Positions 52,625 to 62,479 of a stretch of DNA of 64,000 bases are shown here, piece after piece. Numbering within the stretch: the first letter of the stretch is position 1; each line of letters begins with the position of its first letter. The DNA is from JBKHXF01 sp046566145 (GTDB lineage Bacteria; Actinomycetota; Nitriliruptoria; Nitriliruptorales; Nitriliruptoraceae): assembly GCA_046566145.1 (NCBI GenBank), contig JBKHXF010000011.1:13014-77013 (forward strand), in the 5' to 3' direction. The notes beneath the pieces were generated by a model. It had not been told where the DNA came from and searched no databases. It saw only the letters and a program-made list of their open reading frames with translations. Made by a program: the position numbers and the translations under genes.

Positions 52625-55156
52625 TCAAGCCCCCGGGGCCGGGACGGGTGTCCCATCTGCGACGACGCGACCGTCCCGCAGCGTGACCAGCACCGCGCCC
52701 GTGTCGGTCACCGTCGGCGGCCCCGCCGGGACGGCGGGGAGGTCGCGCTGCCACAGCAGGGCGCCGGCGGTGGTGTCCACGCCCACCAGCGTCCCGTCGA
52801 GCAGCGACACGACGGCCGTGCGCCCCGCGAGGACCGGCGCGCCGACCGCCGGGGCGGGCAGGGACGCCTGCCAGCGCGCCGAACCGTCCGCGGCGCCGAG
52901 CCCGGTCAGCTGCGCCGGCCCGGTGGTCACGACGACGACCTCGTCGTCGACCGCCGGCGGTGCGCACACCGGGGCGACGTCGGCACGCCAGACCTCCGCC
53001 CCGGTCGCCAGGTCGAGGGCCGCGACGCCGTCGGGCGCGCCGACGACCACCCGGCCGCCCCGGACGGCGGGGGGCGAGCAGACGGGTCGCTGCACGGTCC
53101 AGGCCCGGCTGCGGTCCGCCCGGAGCACCGCCGACACGACCCCGTCGTCGCTGCCCGGCGTGGTCGCGACCAGCAGGCCGCCGCCGGCCGCGACGGCCAC
53201 GCGCCGACCGCCGGCGCGGGCGGCGAGGCCCCGGCGGCCGGCGTCGGCCTCGTAGCCGTGCAGCTCCCGGTCCACGGGGAGGAACACCAGGTCGCGGTCG
53301 AGGGTGAGCTCGCCCCGGACCGGCACGTCGTCCTCCCGGCGCCACACGAGGATGCCGGTGTCGACCTCGAAGCCGACGAGCCCGCCGGAGAGGTGCGGCT
53401 CGGCGTCGGGGGGCGAGAGCACCACCTGGTCGTCGGTGACGGCCGGCTGGCGCAGGGCCCCGTGGTGGGCGCGGCTGCCGAGGAACGAGGCGTTCTCCCA
53501 GATCCGCTGGCCGGTCGTGAGGTCGAGCACGGCGACCCCCTCGCGCGTGGCGACGGCGACGCGCCCGTCGCGGACCGCCGGCGCCGGCGCCGCCGGCAGC
53601 ACCGGGGTGGTGGTGAAGCGCTCGCGCCCGTCGGCCGTGGTCACGGTGAGCGTCCCGTCGGCGGCGAAGCGGGCGATGGAGGCGTCGGCCGACAGCAGCC
53701 GGCGCTCGTCGGGGGCCAGCACCGCGCGGTTGGTCACGTCGCCGGTGAGCCCGTCGACCACCACGACCGTGCCGGGGGCGCTGACCTGCAGCACCCGCCC
53801 GGTGGAGCGCAGCATGGGTGGCGCCGTGAGCGTCCGCTCCGGGTCGATGGCCGACGCGGCCAGCGTCCAGCGGACCGCACCGGTGTCGGGCTCGAGCACG
53901 CGCACGTCGCCGTTGCGGTCGGCGAGCGCCGGCCGCCCCACCGTCACCGCGATGCTGCGGACCTCGCCGAGCCCGTGCTCGACCGTCCCCACCCGTTCAC
54001 CGGTGGTGAGGTCCCAGGTCGTCACCGACACGGGTCCGACGACGGCGATCGCCCGGTCGTCGGCCGCGACCGTGAGCCCCGGCGTGGTGCCGAGCCGCGG
54101 GTCGCCCGCGTCCATGGCGGGGTCGACGAGGGGGACCCGGACGAGGGTGTCGCCGGTGGCCACGTCGACGACGCGGACCCCCGGGGCGATGGCGAGCACC
54201 CGGTCCTCGTCGGGGAGGGCGGCCTCCTCCTCGGGCGTGAGGTCGGGGCCGTCGTCGACCAGGAGCAGCCGGTCCCGTGACCCGGCCGGCAGCACGGTGA
54301 CGGCGCGGAGCCCCTCGAGGCGCGGCTCGCCGGTCGCCGGGTCGAGCAGCGTGAGCGGTCCCTGGGCCACCGAGGCGATCCCGGCCGGGAGCACCTCGAC
54401 GTCGTCGAGCCGTGGTGCGCGCCGCCAGCGCTCCTGCCCGGTGGCGGCGTCGAGGACGATCGTGGCGGCCAGCGTGGGGACGACGACGTGCCGGCCGTCC
54501 TCGGTGAGCTCGACCGGGTCGGCCAGCAGCCCCGGGAGGTCGGCGCGCTGCCAGCGGAACGCGCCGGTCACCCCGTCGTAGCCGACGAGGCCCGACCCGC
54601 CGACGGTGTCGACCGTGACGACCGCCGGCGCGGAGGTCAGCACGACCGTCCCGGCGGGGACGGGGGACGGCACCTCGACCTCGGCCTGCCACAGCGACGT
54701 GGTGGGCACGGGCGGGGTGACGGCCGTGCTCACGCCGCTGCGCCCGGCGTCGCCGCGGGTCGACATGCCGAGCTCCGGCAGCTGCGGGTCGCGCAGGGTC
54801 TGGACGGTGACGAGCGCCGCCAGCACGAGCAGCACCAGGACCCCGGCGAGCACGCGCCGGCGGTGGTCGGGGGCCGGCAGCGTGTCCTCGACCACCGTGG
54901 GGGGTGCGACCTCGCCGGCGGCGAGCGCGACCCAGCCGTCGCCGGTGACGGCGTCGAGGTCGGGCAGGTCGCCCTCCCACCGCGGCGCGTCCCCCGCGCC
55001 CGGCGCCGGCGGCGCCGGCGGGCCGTCCGGGTCGTGGTCGACCCAGGCGGGCGTCGGCGCCGCGCGGAGCGGGTCACCGCAGCGCCCGCACCAGCGCGCC
55101 GAGTCGGGCTGCGGGCTGGCGCAGCCGGGGCAGGTCACGGCGGTGGTCTCGGGCAC
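52625..55156 (-). CDS. Membrane-anchored PQQ-type beta-propeller protein with N-terminal zinc ribbon
   Basis: 843 residues. Zinc ribbon CPGCASPQPDSARWCGRCG (Cys 9, 12, 23, 26), a Pro-rich linker, TM helix (VLAGVLVLLVLAALVTVQ near 103-119), then an outside domain of repeated PQQ/Pyrrolo-type blades: GYDGVTGAFRWQRADLP, VLDAATGQERWRRAP, VLEPDTGAVRWTLA, VLDLTTGQRIWENASF, GLGAADGSARWQASLP, GVDTTAGALLWQRDLP. It lies 52 nt downstream of pknB; the zinc ribbon side is cytosolic. Possibly a sensor or envelope assembly protein; function unknown. Confidence 0.78.
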   Translation of the reverse strand: MPETTAVTCPGCASPQPDSARWCGRCGDPLRAAPTPAWVDHDPDGPPAPPAPGAGDAPRWEGDLPDLDAVTGDGWVALAAGEVAPPTVVEDTLPAPDHRRRVLAGVLVLLVLAALVTVQTLRDPQLPELGMSTRGDAGRSGVSTAVTPPVPTTSLWQAEVEVPSPVPAGTVVLTSAPAVVTVDTVGGSGLVGYDGVTGAFRWQRADLPGLLADPVELTEDGRHVVVPTLAATIVLDAATGQERWRRAPRLDDVEVLPAGIASVAQGPLTLLDPATGEPRLEGLRAVTVLPAGSRDRLLLVDDGPDLTPEEEAALPDEDRVLAIAPGVRVVDVATGDTLVRVPLVDPAMDAGDPRLGTTPGLTVAADDRAIAVVGPVSVTTWDLTTGERVGTVEHGLGEVRSIAVTVGRPALADRNGDVRVLEPDTGAVRWTLAASAIDPERTLTAPPMLRSTGRVLQVSAPGTVVVVDGLTGDVTNRAVLAPDERRLLSADASIARFAADGTLTVTTADGRERFTTTPVLPAAPAPAVRDGRVAVATREGVAVLDLTTGQRIWENASFLGSRAHHGALRQPAVTDDQVVLSPPDAEPHLSGGLVGFEVDTGILVWRREDDVPVRGELTLDRDLVFLPVDRELHGYEADAGRRGLAARAGGRRVAVAAGGGLLVATTPGSDDGVVSAVLRADRSRAWTVQRPVCSPPAVRGGRVVVGAPDGVAALDLATGAEVWRADVAPVCAPPAVDDEVVVVTTGPAQLTGLGAADGSARWQASLPAPAVGAPVLAGRTAVVSLLDGTLVGVDTTAGALLWQRDLPAVPAGPPTVTDTGAVLVTLRDGRVVADGTPVPAPGA

Positions 55157-55208
55157 GCCGTGAGCCTAGGGCGGGCCGCGTTGGCCCACTCGCGGGCGCG
55201 GCCGGGAG

Positions 55209-56981
55209 CTAGGGGTTGATGATCCCGCCGCCCTGGTCACCGCCGCCGCCGGCGGTCTCCGTCGGCTGTGGCTGCGGGTCGGGCGAGGGCGGGGGCGGCT
55301 CGGGCGACGGCTCGGGCTCCGGCGAGGGCTCCTGCGGCCCGGCGGAGACGACGATGGTCACCTCGCTGCCGGGGTCGACCTCGGCGTCGGGGCCCGGGTC
55401 CTGCTCGATGACGACGCCACGGGCGACGCTGTCGCTGAAGCGCTCGACGACGAGCACCTCGAGCCCCTGGTCCTGCAGCCGGAACCGTGCCTCGGCCTCG
55501 GTGAGGCCCTCGACGGCGCGGACGCGCACCCGCTGCACTCCCGAGGAGACGACGAGGTCGACCGGGAGGTTCTGCCCGATCTCGGTGCCGGGGGACGGGT
55601 TGGACGAGATGACGATGCCGGCCTCGACCTCGTCGCTGGGCTGCTCAAAGACGGTGCCGGGGACGAGCCCGGCGGCGCGCAGCAGCTCGCGGGCGGTGTC
55701 GACGTCCTCGCCGACGACCTCCGGGACGGCCACGAGGGTCCGGCCGGTGGAGACGACGACGTTGACGACCGAGCCGACCTCGGCCTGGGCGTCGGCGATC
55801 GGGGTCTGTCGGATGATCGACCCGCTCGGCACGTCGTCGGAGGGCACCTGCTCGGCGACCCGCAGCGTCAGCCCGAACGACTCGAGGATCTCCTCGGCCC
55901 GGGCGAGGTTCTCGCCGGTGACGTCGGGGACCCGGACCGTCTCGACCTCCTCGCCGGCGAAGAGGCTCTGCAGCAGCAGGACGGCCGCGATGGCGGCGAT
56001 GACGGAGAGCACGCCGAGGACGGCGTACCCGACGCGCCGCCGCCGGCGCTCGGCCCGGACGTCGGCGGTGGTGGCGCCGGCGGTCGCGCCGATCGCGGTG
56101 GTGGCGCCGGTGTCGAGGTAGGCGGTGTCCTCGCCGCGCAGGACCGCCGGCGCGGCGACGGTCTGGCCGACGCGGGCCCGCAGCAGGTCGTCGCGGAGCT
56201 CGTCGGCCGACTGGTAGCGGTTGGCGACGTTCTTGGCGAGGGCCCGCATCACGATCGCCTCGGTCGCGGACGAGACCGACGGGTCCCAGTCGCGCGGCGG
56301 GGTGGGGGGCTCCTGCACGTGCTGGTACGCGACGGTGACCGGGGTCTCGCCGCGGAACGGCTGCTGGCCGGTGACGGTCTCGTAGAGCACGACGCCGAGC
56401 GAGTAGACGTCGGAGCGGGCGTCGACCGGCTGCCCCTGGGCCTGCTCGGGCGACAGGTAGGCGGCCGTGCCGAGCACGGCGGCGGTCTGGGTGACGGTCT
56501 CGGCGTTGATGGCCCGGGCGATGCCGAAGTCGGTGACCTTCACGCTGCCGTCGTCGGCGATGAGGATGTTGCCGGGCTTCACGTCCCGGTGGACGAGGCC
56601 GCGGCTGTGGGCGTACTGCAGCGCCGCGCACACCTCGGCGCAGACCTCGAGTGCCCGGTCCTCGGTGACCCCGTCGGCCGCGATGACCTCCTGCAGCGAC
56701 CGACCCCGCACCAGCTCCATCACGATGAACGGCATGCCCTCGTGGGTGCCGGTGTCGTAGACGGCCACGATGTTGGGGTGGTTGAGGGATGCCGAGGCCT
56801 GCGCCTCGCGTCGGAACCGCTCGAGGAACGCGTCGTCGTTCTCGAACCGCGACAGCAGCAGCTTGATCGCGACGCCACGGTCGAGGATCTCGTCGTGGGC
56901 CTCGTGGACCTCGGCCATGCCGCCGCGTCCGAGGACCCGGATGAGGCGGTAGCGGCCGGCGAGGAGCCGGGACTCGGTCAC
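55209..56981 (-). CDS. pknB: PASTA-domain Ser/Thr protein kinase (PknB type)
   Basis: 590 residues. Kinase domain about 10-275: GRGGMAEVHEAHD, VAIKLL, HRDVKPGNILIADDGSVKVTDFGIA, AAYLSPEQAQG. TM near 340-360 (VGYAVLGVLSVIAAIAAVLLLQSLF), then three extracellular PASTA repeats (VPDVTGENLARAEEIL, VPEVVGEDVDTARELL, VRAVEGLTEAEARFRL) and a Pro/Glu tail. Senses muropeptides or lipid II and phosphorylates division and wall-synthesis proteins. GTG with AGGA 9 nt upstream. In mycobacteria pknA precedes it; here it does not. Confidence 0.95.
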   Translation of the reverse strand: MTESRLLAGRYRLIRVLGRGGMAEVHEAHDEILDRGVAIKLLLSRFENDDAFLERFRREAQASASLNHPNIVAVYDTGTHEGMPFIVMELVRGRSLQEVIAADGVTEDRALEVCAEVCAALQYAHSRGLVHRDVKPGNILIADDGSVKVTDFGIARAINAETVTQTAAVLGTAAYLSPEQAQGQPVDARSDVYSLGVVLYETVTGQQPFRGETPVTVAYQHVQEPPTPPRDWDPSVSSATEAIVMRALAKNVANRYQSADELRDDLLRARVGQTVAAPAVLRGEDTAYLDTGATTAIGATAGATTADVRAERRRRRVGYAVLGVLSVIAAIAAVLLLQSLFAGEEVETVRVPDVTGENLARAEEILESFGLTLRVAEQVPSDDVPSGSIIRQTPIADAQAEVGSVVNVVVSTGRTLVAVPEVVGEDVDTARELLRAAGLVPGTVFEQPSDEVEAGIVISSNPSPGTEIGQNLPVDLVVSSGVQRVRVRAVEGLTEAEARFRLQDQGLEVLVVERFSDSVARGVVIEQDPGPDAEVDPGSEVTIVVSAGPQEPSPEPEPSPEPPPPSPDPQPQPTETAGGGGDQGGGIINP

Positions 56982-57049
56982 GGTGGTGGTTCCTGCGTCG
57001 AGGGGTGGGGAGTGCGGGCGTGGCACGGTCGGTGCGGAGGGTAGGCGCG

Positions 57050-58546
57050 TCAGCGCCGCAGCACCGCCTCGAAGACGGCGCGGGCGATCGGGGCGGCCAC
57101 CGCGCCGCCACCGTCGCCGCCGGCGTCGGGCACGACCACGGCGACGGCGACCCGGTCCTCGGCGAAGCCGACGAACCACGCGGTCGGCGTCTGGTCGGGC
57201 ACCTGGGCCGTGCCGGTCTTGCCGCCGACGCGGACCCCGCTGATGGCGGCCGCCCCGCCGGTGGCGCGGCGCCCGGAGACGGCCTCGACCATGAGCTCCT
57301 GCAGCAGCTGGGCGGTGCGGGGGCTGACCGCCTCGGCGGCGAAGCGGCCCTCGGTCCACGGCCGCGTCTGGGGGGAGCGCACGATCCGGCCGGACGGGTC
57401 GCGGACCTCCTGCACCACCGTCGGCTGGAGCAGCACCCCGTCGTTGACGATGGCCTGGACGACCATCGCCATCTGCAGCGGGGTGGCACGCACGTCGAAC
57501 TGGCCGATGGCGGACTGGGCGACCAGCGCCGGCGACGGCTCACCACCGGTGGTCGGGAACACCCGCGGGTAGACCGACTCGACGGTCGGCAGCTCGTACG
57601 GCGGGGTGCGGTTGAACCCGAACGCCTCGGAGATGCTGCGCAGCCGGTCGGCGCCGAGCTCGACCCCGAGCCGGGCGAACACGGCGTTGCAGCTCACGGC
57701 GAGCGCGTCGGTGAGGGAGATGGCCTCGCCGTCGGCGCACGGGCCGTCCTGGTAGTTGCGCACCGGCTGGCCGTCGGCCGCCTGGAACTGGGCCTCGTCG
57801 GGGAACGCGGTGGTCGGCACGACCATGCCGTCCTCGAGCGCGGCCGCGGTGACCAGCAGCTTGTAGGTCGAGCCGGGCGGGTAGAGCTCCTGGCGGACCC
57901 GGTCGACGAGCGGGCGGGTCGGGTCGGTGCGCAGCTGGTCCCACGTGTCGAGCATCGTCGGGATGGCGTCGCGCGACGTGGTGGAGAGCGGGTTCGGGTC
58001 GTACTGCGGGTGGCTGACGTGGGCGAGCACGGCGCCGGTGCGGGGGTCGAGCGCGACGACCGCACCGATGCGGTCACCGAGGGCCACGTCCGCGGCGGAC
58101 TGCACGGCCGGGTCGATCGTGATGCGGACCGAGTCGCCGGGCCGGTCGGCGGCGCCGAACAGCTCCGCGAGGTTCTGGGCGAGGAGCTCGGTGGGGGTGC
58201 CGGTGAGCTCCTCGTTGAGCGCCTGCTCGAGGCCACTGCGGGCCAGCACCGAGGAGAAGTAGCCGGTGACGTGCGACCACAGCCGGGCGCCGGCGGCGTC
58301 CCCGCCGGAGTAGCGCCGCTCGAACGGCAGCTCGTTGGTGGTGAGCACGCTCTCGGCGAGCACCGACTGGTCGGCCGCGAGGATGGGCCCGCGCTCGGCC
58401 TCGTACTGGGCGATCAGGACCCGTCGGTTGTTGGGGTCGTTGGCGAGCTGCTCGGCCTGCACGAGCTGGAGCACGTTGAGGTTCACGAACAGGGCGGCGA
58501 ACAGCAGCCCGAGCACGACGGCGAGGCGGCGGATCTGTCGGGTCAC
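57050..58546 (-). CDS. pbpA: Class B penicillin-binding protein (PbpA/FtsI-like transpeptidase)
   Basis: 498 residues. One TM (RLAVVLGLLFAALFVNLNVLQLV), dimerisation domain, transpeptidase: catalytic Ser in YPPGSTYKLL (SxxK, about residue 225), SCN in VSCNAVFARLG, and GGKTGTAQVP (KTG). Cross-links septal or elongation peptidoglycan with the adjacent RodA. GTG start overlaps rodA stop by 4 nt. The pknB start follows 68 nt downstream. Confidence 0.95.
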   Translation of the reverse strand: MTRQIRRLAVVLGLLFAALFVNLNVLQLVQAEQLANDPNNRRVLIAQYEAERGPILAADQSVLAESVLTTNELPFERRYSGGDAAGARLWSHVTGYFSSVLARSGLEQALNEELTGTPTELLAQNLAELFGAADRPGDSVRITIDPAVQSAADVALGDRIGAVVALDPRTGAVLAHVSHPQYDPNPLSTTSRDAIPTMLDTWDQLRTDPTRPLVDRVRQELYPPGSTYKLLVTAAALEDGMVVPTTAFPDEAQFQAADGQPVRNYQDGPCADGEAISLTDALAVSCNAVFARLGVELGADRLRSISEAFGFNRTPPYELPTVESVYPRVFPTTGGEPSPALVAQSAIGQFDVRATPLQMAMVVQAIVNDGVLLQPTVVQEVRDPSGRIVRSPQTRPWTEGRFAAEAVSPRTAQLLQELMVEAVSGRRATGGAAAISGVRVGGKTGTAQVPDQTPTAWFVGFAEDRVAVAVVVPDAGGDGGGAVAAPIARAVFEAVLRR

Positions 58547-59907
58547 GACCGGCCCCCCCGGCTCGCGCCGGCGCCGGCGGCCGAGTCGGACATCCGCACG
58601 AGCAGCGCCAGCAGCATCGCGTTGGCGAGCAGCGACGAGCCGCCGTAGGACACCCACGGCAGCGTGATGCCGGTGAGCGGCACGAGGCGGGTGATGCCGC
58701 CGACGATCAGGAAGACCTGCAGCCCGACGATGGTCGCGAGCCCGACGGCGAGCAGCGTCGCGAACTCGTCGCGCTGCGCCATGGCGATGCGCAGGCCGCG
58801 GGCGACCAGCAGCAGGAACGCGAGCAGGACGGCGGTGGCGCCGAGCATCCCGAGCTCCTCGCCGATGACCGCGAAGATCGCGTCGGTGGCGGCGACCGGG
58901 ATGTCGCTCGGGCGGCCGAGGCCGAGCCCCACGCCGGTGAGCCCGCCGGTGCCGAGCGCGAAGAGGGACTGGACGAGCTGGTACCCGTCGCCCTGCGGGT
59001 CGGCGAACGGTCGCAGCCAGATGTCGATGCGCAGCCGGACGTGCCCGAACAGGCGGGTGGCGAGGAACGCGCCGAGCGAGAACGCCGCGAGCCCGATGAG
59101 CGGGTAGGCGAGCCGGCCGGTGGCGACGTAGAGCAGCGCGACGGCGACGCCGAGCAGCAGCAGCCCCGGGCCGAGGTCGCGCTGCGCGACCATGATGACG
59201 AGCGCGAGGCCGACGGCGGACAGCACCGGGCCGAGGTGGCGCGCCGGCGGCAGCAGCAGCGGTCCGACGCGCTGCGTGGCGACGCTCAGCAGGGCGCGCT
59301 TGCGCTCGAGGTACCCGGCGAGGAAGACCACCATCGTTACCTTCGCGACCTCGCCGGGCTGGAAGGTGAGCCCGAACAGCTCGATCCACAGCTGCGCGCC
59401 GCGGACGCGCTGCCCGAGGCCGGGCACGAGCGGCAGCGCGAGCAGCACGAGGGTCGCGAGCCCGAACGAGTAGGTGAACCGGGACAGGTCGCGCACGTCG
59501 CGGACGGCGACCAGGGTGGCCACGAACGCGACGCCGGCGACGATGGTCCACGTGGTCTGCGCGGGGGCGAGCTGGCTGCCGACCGCGAGGTCGATGCGGC
59601 GGATGAACACCAGCCCGAGGCCGTTGAGCAGGAACGTCAGGGGCAGCAGCAGGGGGTCGGCCGCCGGCGCGACGCGCCGCACGACCAGGTGGGCCGCGGT
59701 GGCCAGGGCGCCGAACGACAGCGCGTCGACGAGGACGGAGCGGGGCAGCTCCGGCGAGGTCGACCAGGCGAGCAGCACCGACGCGCCGACGACGACGAGC
59801 CAGGCCAGCGCCAGCAGCTCGCGCTCGCGGGCCCGCGCCGGCGGCGTGGGCGGGAAGCCTGCGCCGGAGCCGCGGGCGGCCGGGGCCGCGGGCGTCGCCG
59901 CGCTCAC
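58543..59907 (-). CDS. rodA: RodA/FtsW-family peptidoglycan glycosyltransferase (SEDS)
   Basis: 454 residues, about 12 TM helices. SEDS signatures: LNGLGLVFIRRIDLA, QPGEVAKVTMVVFLAGYL, MVAQRDLGPGLLLLG, RIDIWLRPFADPQGDGYQLVQSLFALGTGGLTGVGLG, AATDAIFAVIGEELG and LPWVSYGGSSLLANAMLLALL. Polymerises lipid II into glycan strands. GTG at 59907 overlaps the pstP stop by 4 nt. Confidence 0.95.
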   Translation of the reverse strand: MSAATPAAPAARGSGAGFPPTPPARARERELLALAWLVVVGASVLLAWSTSPELPRSVLVDALSFGALATAAHLVVRRVAPAADPLLLPLTFLLNGLGLVFIRRIDLAVGSQLAPAQTTWTIVAGVAFVATLVAVRDVRDLSRFTYSFGLATLVLLALPLVPGLGQRVRGAQLWIELFGLTFQPGEVAKVTMVVFLAGYLERKRALLSVATQRVGPLLLPPARHLGPVLSAVGLALVIMVAQRDLGPGLLLLGVAVALLYVATGRLAYPLIGLAAFSLGAFLATRLFGHVRLRIDIWLRPFADPQGDGYQLVQSLFALGTGGLTGVGLGLGRPSDIPVAATDAIFAVIGEELGMLGATAVLLAFLLLVARGLRIAMAQRDEFATLLAVGLATIVGLQVFLIVGGITRLVPLTGITLPWVSYGGSSLLANAMLLALLVRMSDSAAGAGASRGGRS

Positions 59908-61220
59908 GGCGTGCCGGTCCCGGTCGTCCCGCCGGGGGTGGGCGGCGGGGTCGGGGACGGCTCGGAGGTCTCCCCGTCGGTGGGGTCGGTGCTCCCGGTC
60001 GGGTCGCTGCCCTCGGTCGTGTCGGGGGCGCGGTCGACGCGGGGGGCGGAGCTCACGATGCGGCGCGCGTCGGCCCGGTCGATCGCGGGGATGCCCTCGC
60101 GGAGGTCCTCGACGTAGAACGCGGGCAGGTCGGAGACGGTGAGCGAGGTCTCCTCGGCGATCCACGACAGCTCGAAGGGCCCGAGGTCCGGTGGGATGCC
60201 CTGGTAGATCGCGACCCGGTCGCCGTCGAGCCCGACGTACCACGAGCGCGACAGCAGCCAGCGGCCGCCGGCGGCGACCGCGACGAGCGCGACGAGCGTG
60301 ACGATCGAGGCGGAGACCCACAACGGGACCCGCCGCTTCCGGCGCACCGCGGCGGGGGAGCGGTCCCCGACGTTGCCGAGCCGGTCGGCCCAGTCGCCGC
60401 GTCCGTCGGCGGCGTCGGTGCGGATGCGAACGGTCGCGGGCGCCTCGCCGTCCTCGGTGGCCGCCGGCGCCGCCGGCGCGGCGGCCGCCTCGCCGGGCGG
60501 GTGGGCCCGCAGCAGGACGACGGTGACGTTGTCGGGCCCGCCGGCCTGGTTCGCCATGGTGATGAGCGTGTCGACGGCGCCGTGGAGGTCGCGGCCGTGC
60601 TCGTGGATGACCCGGGCGATCTCGCCGTCGGCGACCACGCCGGAGAGCCCGTCGGAGCAGAGCAGGACGACGTCGCCGGGCTCGAGGTCGAGCGACATGG
60701 CGTCGACCTCGACGTCGCGGGAGACGCCGACGGCACGGGTGACGATGGAGCGCTGGGGGTGGACGGCGGCCTGCTCGACGGTGATCTGGCCCTCGTCGAT
60801 GAGGTGCTGCACGAGGGTGTGGTCGCGGGTCAGCTGCGAGAGCTCGCCGCCGCGGAGCAGGTAGGCGCGCGAGTCGCCGACGTGGGCGAGGTGCAGGCGG
60901 GCGCCCTCCAGCATGGTCGCGGTGAGGGTCGTGCCCATCCCGCGGTAGTTCTCGTCGCCGGCGGCCTTCTCGACCACGGCCCGGTTGGCGGCGCTCACCG
61001 CGGACACCAGGGCGCCGAGGGCGTCGCCCTGGTCGGCGTACACGCGGCCGTCGAGCTCGGTGACCGGCCCCAGCGCGGTGGCGGAGGCGATCTCGCCGGC
61101 GAGGTGCCCGCCCATGCCGTCGGCGACGGCGAACACGGAGTCGCCCACCAGGTAGCTGTCCTGGTTGTTGCGGCGCACCCGGCCCTGGTGCGTCCCGCCG
61201 GCGCTGGCGACCTCGATCAC
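59904..61220 (-). CDS. pstP: PP2C-family Ser/Thr phosphatase (PstP)
   Basis: 438 residues. PPM domain about 1-240: QGRVRRNNQDSYLVGDSVFAVADGMGGHLAGE, MGTTLTATML, HVGDSRAYLLRGGEL, LLCSDGLSGVV, AGGPDNVTVVLL with metal-binding Asp residues. A cytosolic linker, then TM (LWVSASIVTLVALVAVAAGGRWLL) and a short outside domain. It reverses PknB phosphorylation. GTG start; overlaps fhaB by 4 nt. Confidence 0.95.
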   Translation of the reverse strand: MIEVASAGGTHQGRVRRNNQDSYLVGDSVFAVADGMGGHLAGEIASATALGPVTELDGRVYADQGDALGALVSAVSAANRAVVEKAAGDENYRGMGTTLTATMLEGARLHLAHVGDSRAYLLRGGELSQLTRDHTLVQHLIDEGQITVEQAAVHPQRSIVTRAVGVSRDVEVDAMSLDLEPGDVVLLCSDGLSGVVADGEIARVIHEHGRDLHGAVDTLITMANQAGGPDNVTVVLLRAHPPGEAAAAPAAPAATEDGEAPATVRIRTDAADGRGDWADRLGNVGDRSPAAVRRKRRVPLWVSASIVTLVALVAVAAGGRWLLSRSWYVGLDGDRVAIYQGIPPDLGPFELSWIAEETSLTVSDLPAFYVEDLREGIPAIDRADARRIVSSAPRVDRAPDTTEGSDPTGSTDPTDGETSEPSPTPPPTPGGTTGTGTP

Positions 61221-61699
61221 CGGCGGACCTCGATGCGGGTCTTGCCCATGCGGATCTGGTCGCCGGCCGCGAGCGGGGTCGGGCCGGTCACCTTGGCGCC
61301 GTTGAGGAACGTGCCGTTGGTCGAGCCGAGGTCACGCACGAGCCAGCCGGCGTCGTCGCGGTCGGGCAGGACCTCGGCGTGCTCGTCGGAGACGTAGACG
61401 TCGGTGAGCCGGACCTGGACCTCGCCGGCGCGTCCGAACTTCAGGGCGGACGCGCCGAGGGTGACGACCTGCGGGGGGCCCTCCTGCGGGTGGACGACGA
61501 GCTCGCGGGGGAGCCGGCGGACGCGCTTGCTGGTCGCGGCCGTCGACGCGGCCGTCGCCGGCCTCGGTGGCGGGGTCTTCGCGGTGTTGCCGCTGCCGGC
61601 GCGCAGGTCCGTCGCGACCGTCCGCACCGCCCGGTACAGGAAGACGTAGAGCAGGAGCAGCAGCGCCAGCTTCGCGAGGGTGAGGACGGCGACCGGCAC
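61217..61699 (-). CDS. fhaB: FHA-domain protein FhaB (FipA type)
   Basis: 160 residues. N-terminal TM (LAKLALLLLLYVFLYRAV), linker, and an FHA domain (ALKFGRAGEVQVRLTDVYVSDEHAEVLP...VRDLGSTNGTFLNGAKV) that binds phosphothreonine. In mycobacteria FipA/FhaB links PknA/B phosphorylation to FtsZ/FtsQ. Overlaps pstP by 4 nt; GTG start. Confidence 0.93.
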   Translation of the reverse strand: MPVAVLTLAKLALLLLLYVFLYRAVRTVATDLRAGSGNTAKTPPPRPATAASTAATSKRVRRLPRELVVHPQEGPPQVVTLGASALKFGRAGEVQVRLTDVYVSDEHAEVLPDRDDAGWLVRDLGSTNGTFLNGAKVTGPTPLAAGDQIRMGKTRIEVRR

Positions 61700-61702
61700 G
61701 GC

Positions 61703-62479
61703 TCAGCGCTCCGTGTACTGCAGCACGGCCTCGCCGAGCTCGACCCGGTCCCCGTGGGCCAGCTGCTGCTCGGTGGTGCGGGTGCCGTTGACCTTCGTGC
61801 CGTTGGTGGACCCGAGGTCGACCACCCACCAGGCCCCGTCGCGGAGCACGAACGCGGCGTGGTCGCGGGAGACGGTGGTGTCGGAGAGCGGGATGGCGTG
61901 GGTGCCGACGCGGCCGGCGACCATCCGCTCGCCGACGAGCCGGACCGAGCGGGCCTGCCCGCCCGACACGACCTTGACCTTCGGGATGGCCTCGACGGCC
62001 GGCTGCACCGTCGTCGCGCCGGCCGGGGGTGCCGCGGCCGCCGGGCTCGCTGCGGCCGCCGGCGCGGACGTCCTCGGTGCCGCAGCGGCCGCCGGCGCGG
62101 CGTCGCCGCTGATCGCCTCGACCCGGCCGCGCAGCTCGTAGCGGCCGTAGTCGACCTCGTCGGAGGTCTCGAGCCGGACGACCGCCGGTCCGCGCAGACG
62201 CCAGCGGCGCTCCTCGGCGGTGCGCACGACCACCTCGGCCAGCTCGGCGCGCAGCGCGTCACCGAAGGTCGAGAGCCGCTCGGCGTCCTTCGGGGAGACC
62301 GTGAACCGGTAGACGTTGGGCACCACGACCCCGTCGGAGGTCACGTGCTGGGTGTCGGCCGCGTAGCGCTGGAGCGCCTTGGCGAGCTCGACGGGCTGCA
62401 GCCCGGCGCGGAACGCGCGCGCGAAGAAGCCCTCGACGGCTCCTTCGAGCCGCCGTTCGAAGTCCTGGAGGACGCCCAT
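61703..62479 (-). CDS. fhaA: FHA-domain protein FhaA (DUF3662)
   Basis: 258 residues. N-terminal DUF3662 (MGVLQDFERRLEGAVEGFFARAFRAGLQPVELAKALQRYA..., about 1-120), an Ala/Pro-rich linker, and a C-terminal FHA domain (MVAGRVGTHAIPLSDTTVSRDHAAFVLRDGAWWVVDLGSTNGTKVNG). It binds phospho-MurJ in mycobacteria. First gene of the leftward unit. ATG at 62479; the region to tRNA-Leu contains the promoter. Confidence 0.94.
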   Translation of the reverse strand: MGVLQDFERRLEGAVEGFFARAFRAGLQPVELAKALQRYAADTQHVTSDGVVVPNVYRFTVSPKDAERLSTFGDALRAELAEVVVRTAEERRWRLRGPAVVRLETSDEVDYGRYELRGRVEAISGDAAPAAAAAPRTSAPAAAASPAAAAPPAGATTVQPAVEAIPKVKVVSGGQARSVRLVGERMVAGRVGTHAIPLSDTTVSRDHAAFVLRDGAWWVVDLGSTNGTKVNGTRTTEQQLAHGDRVELGEAVLQYTER

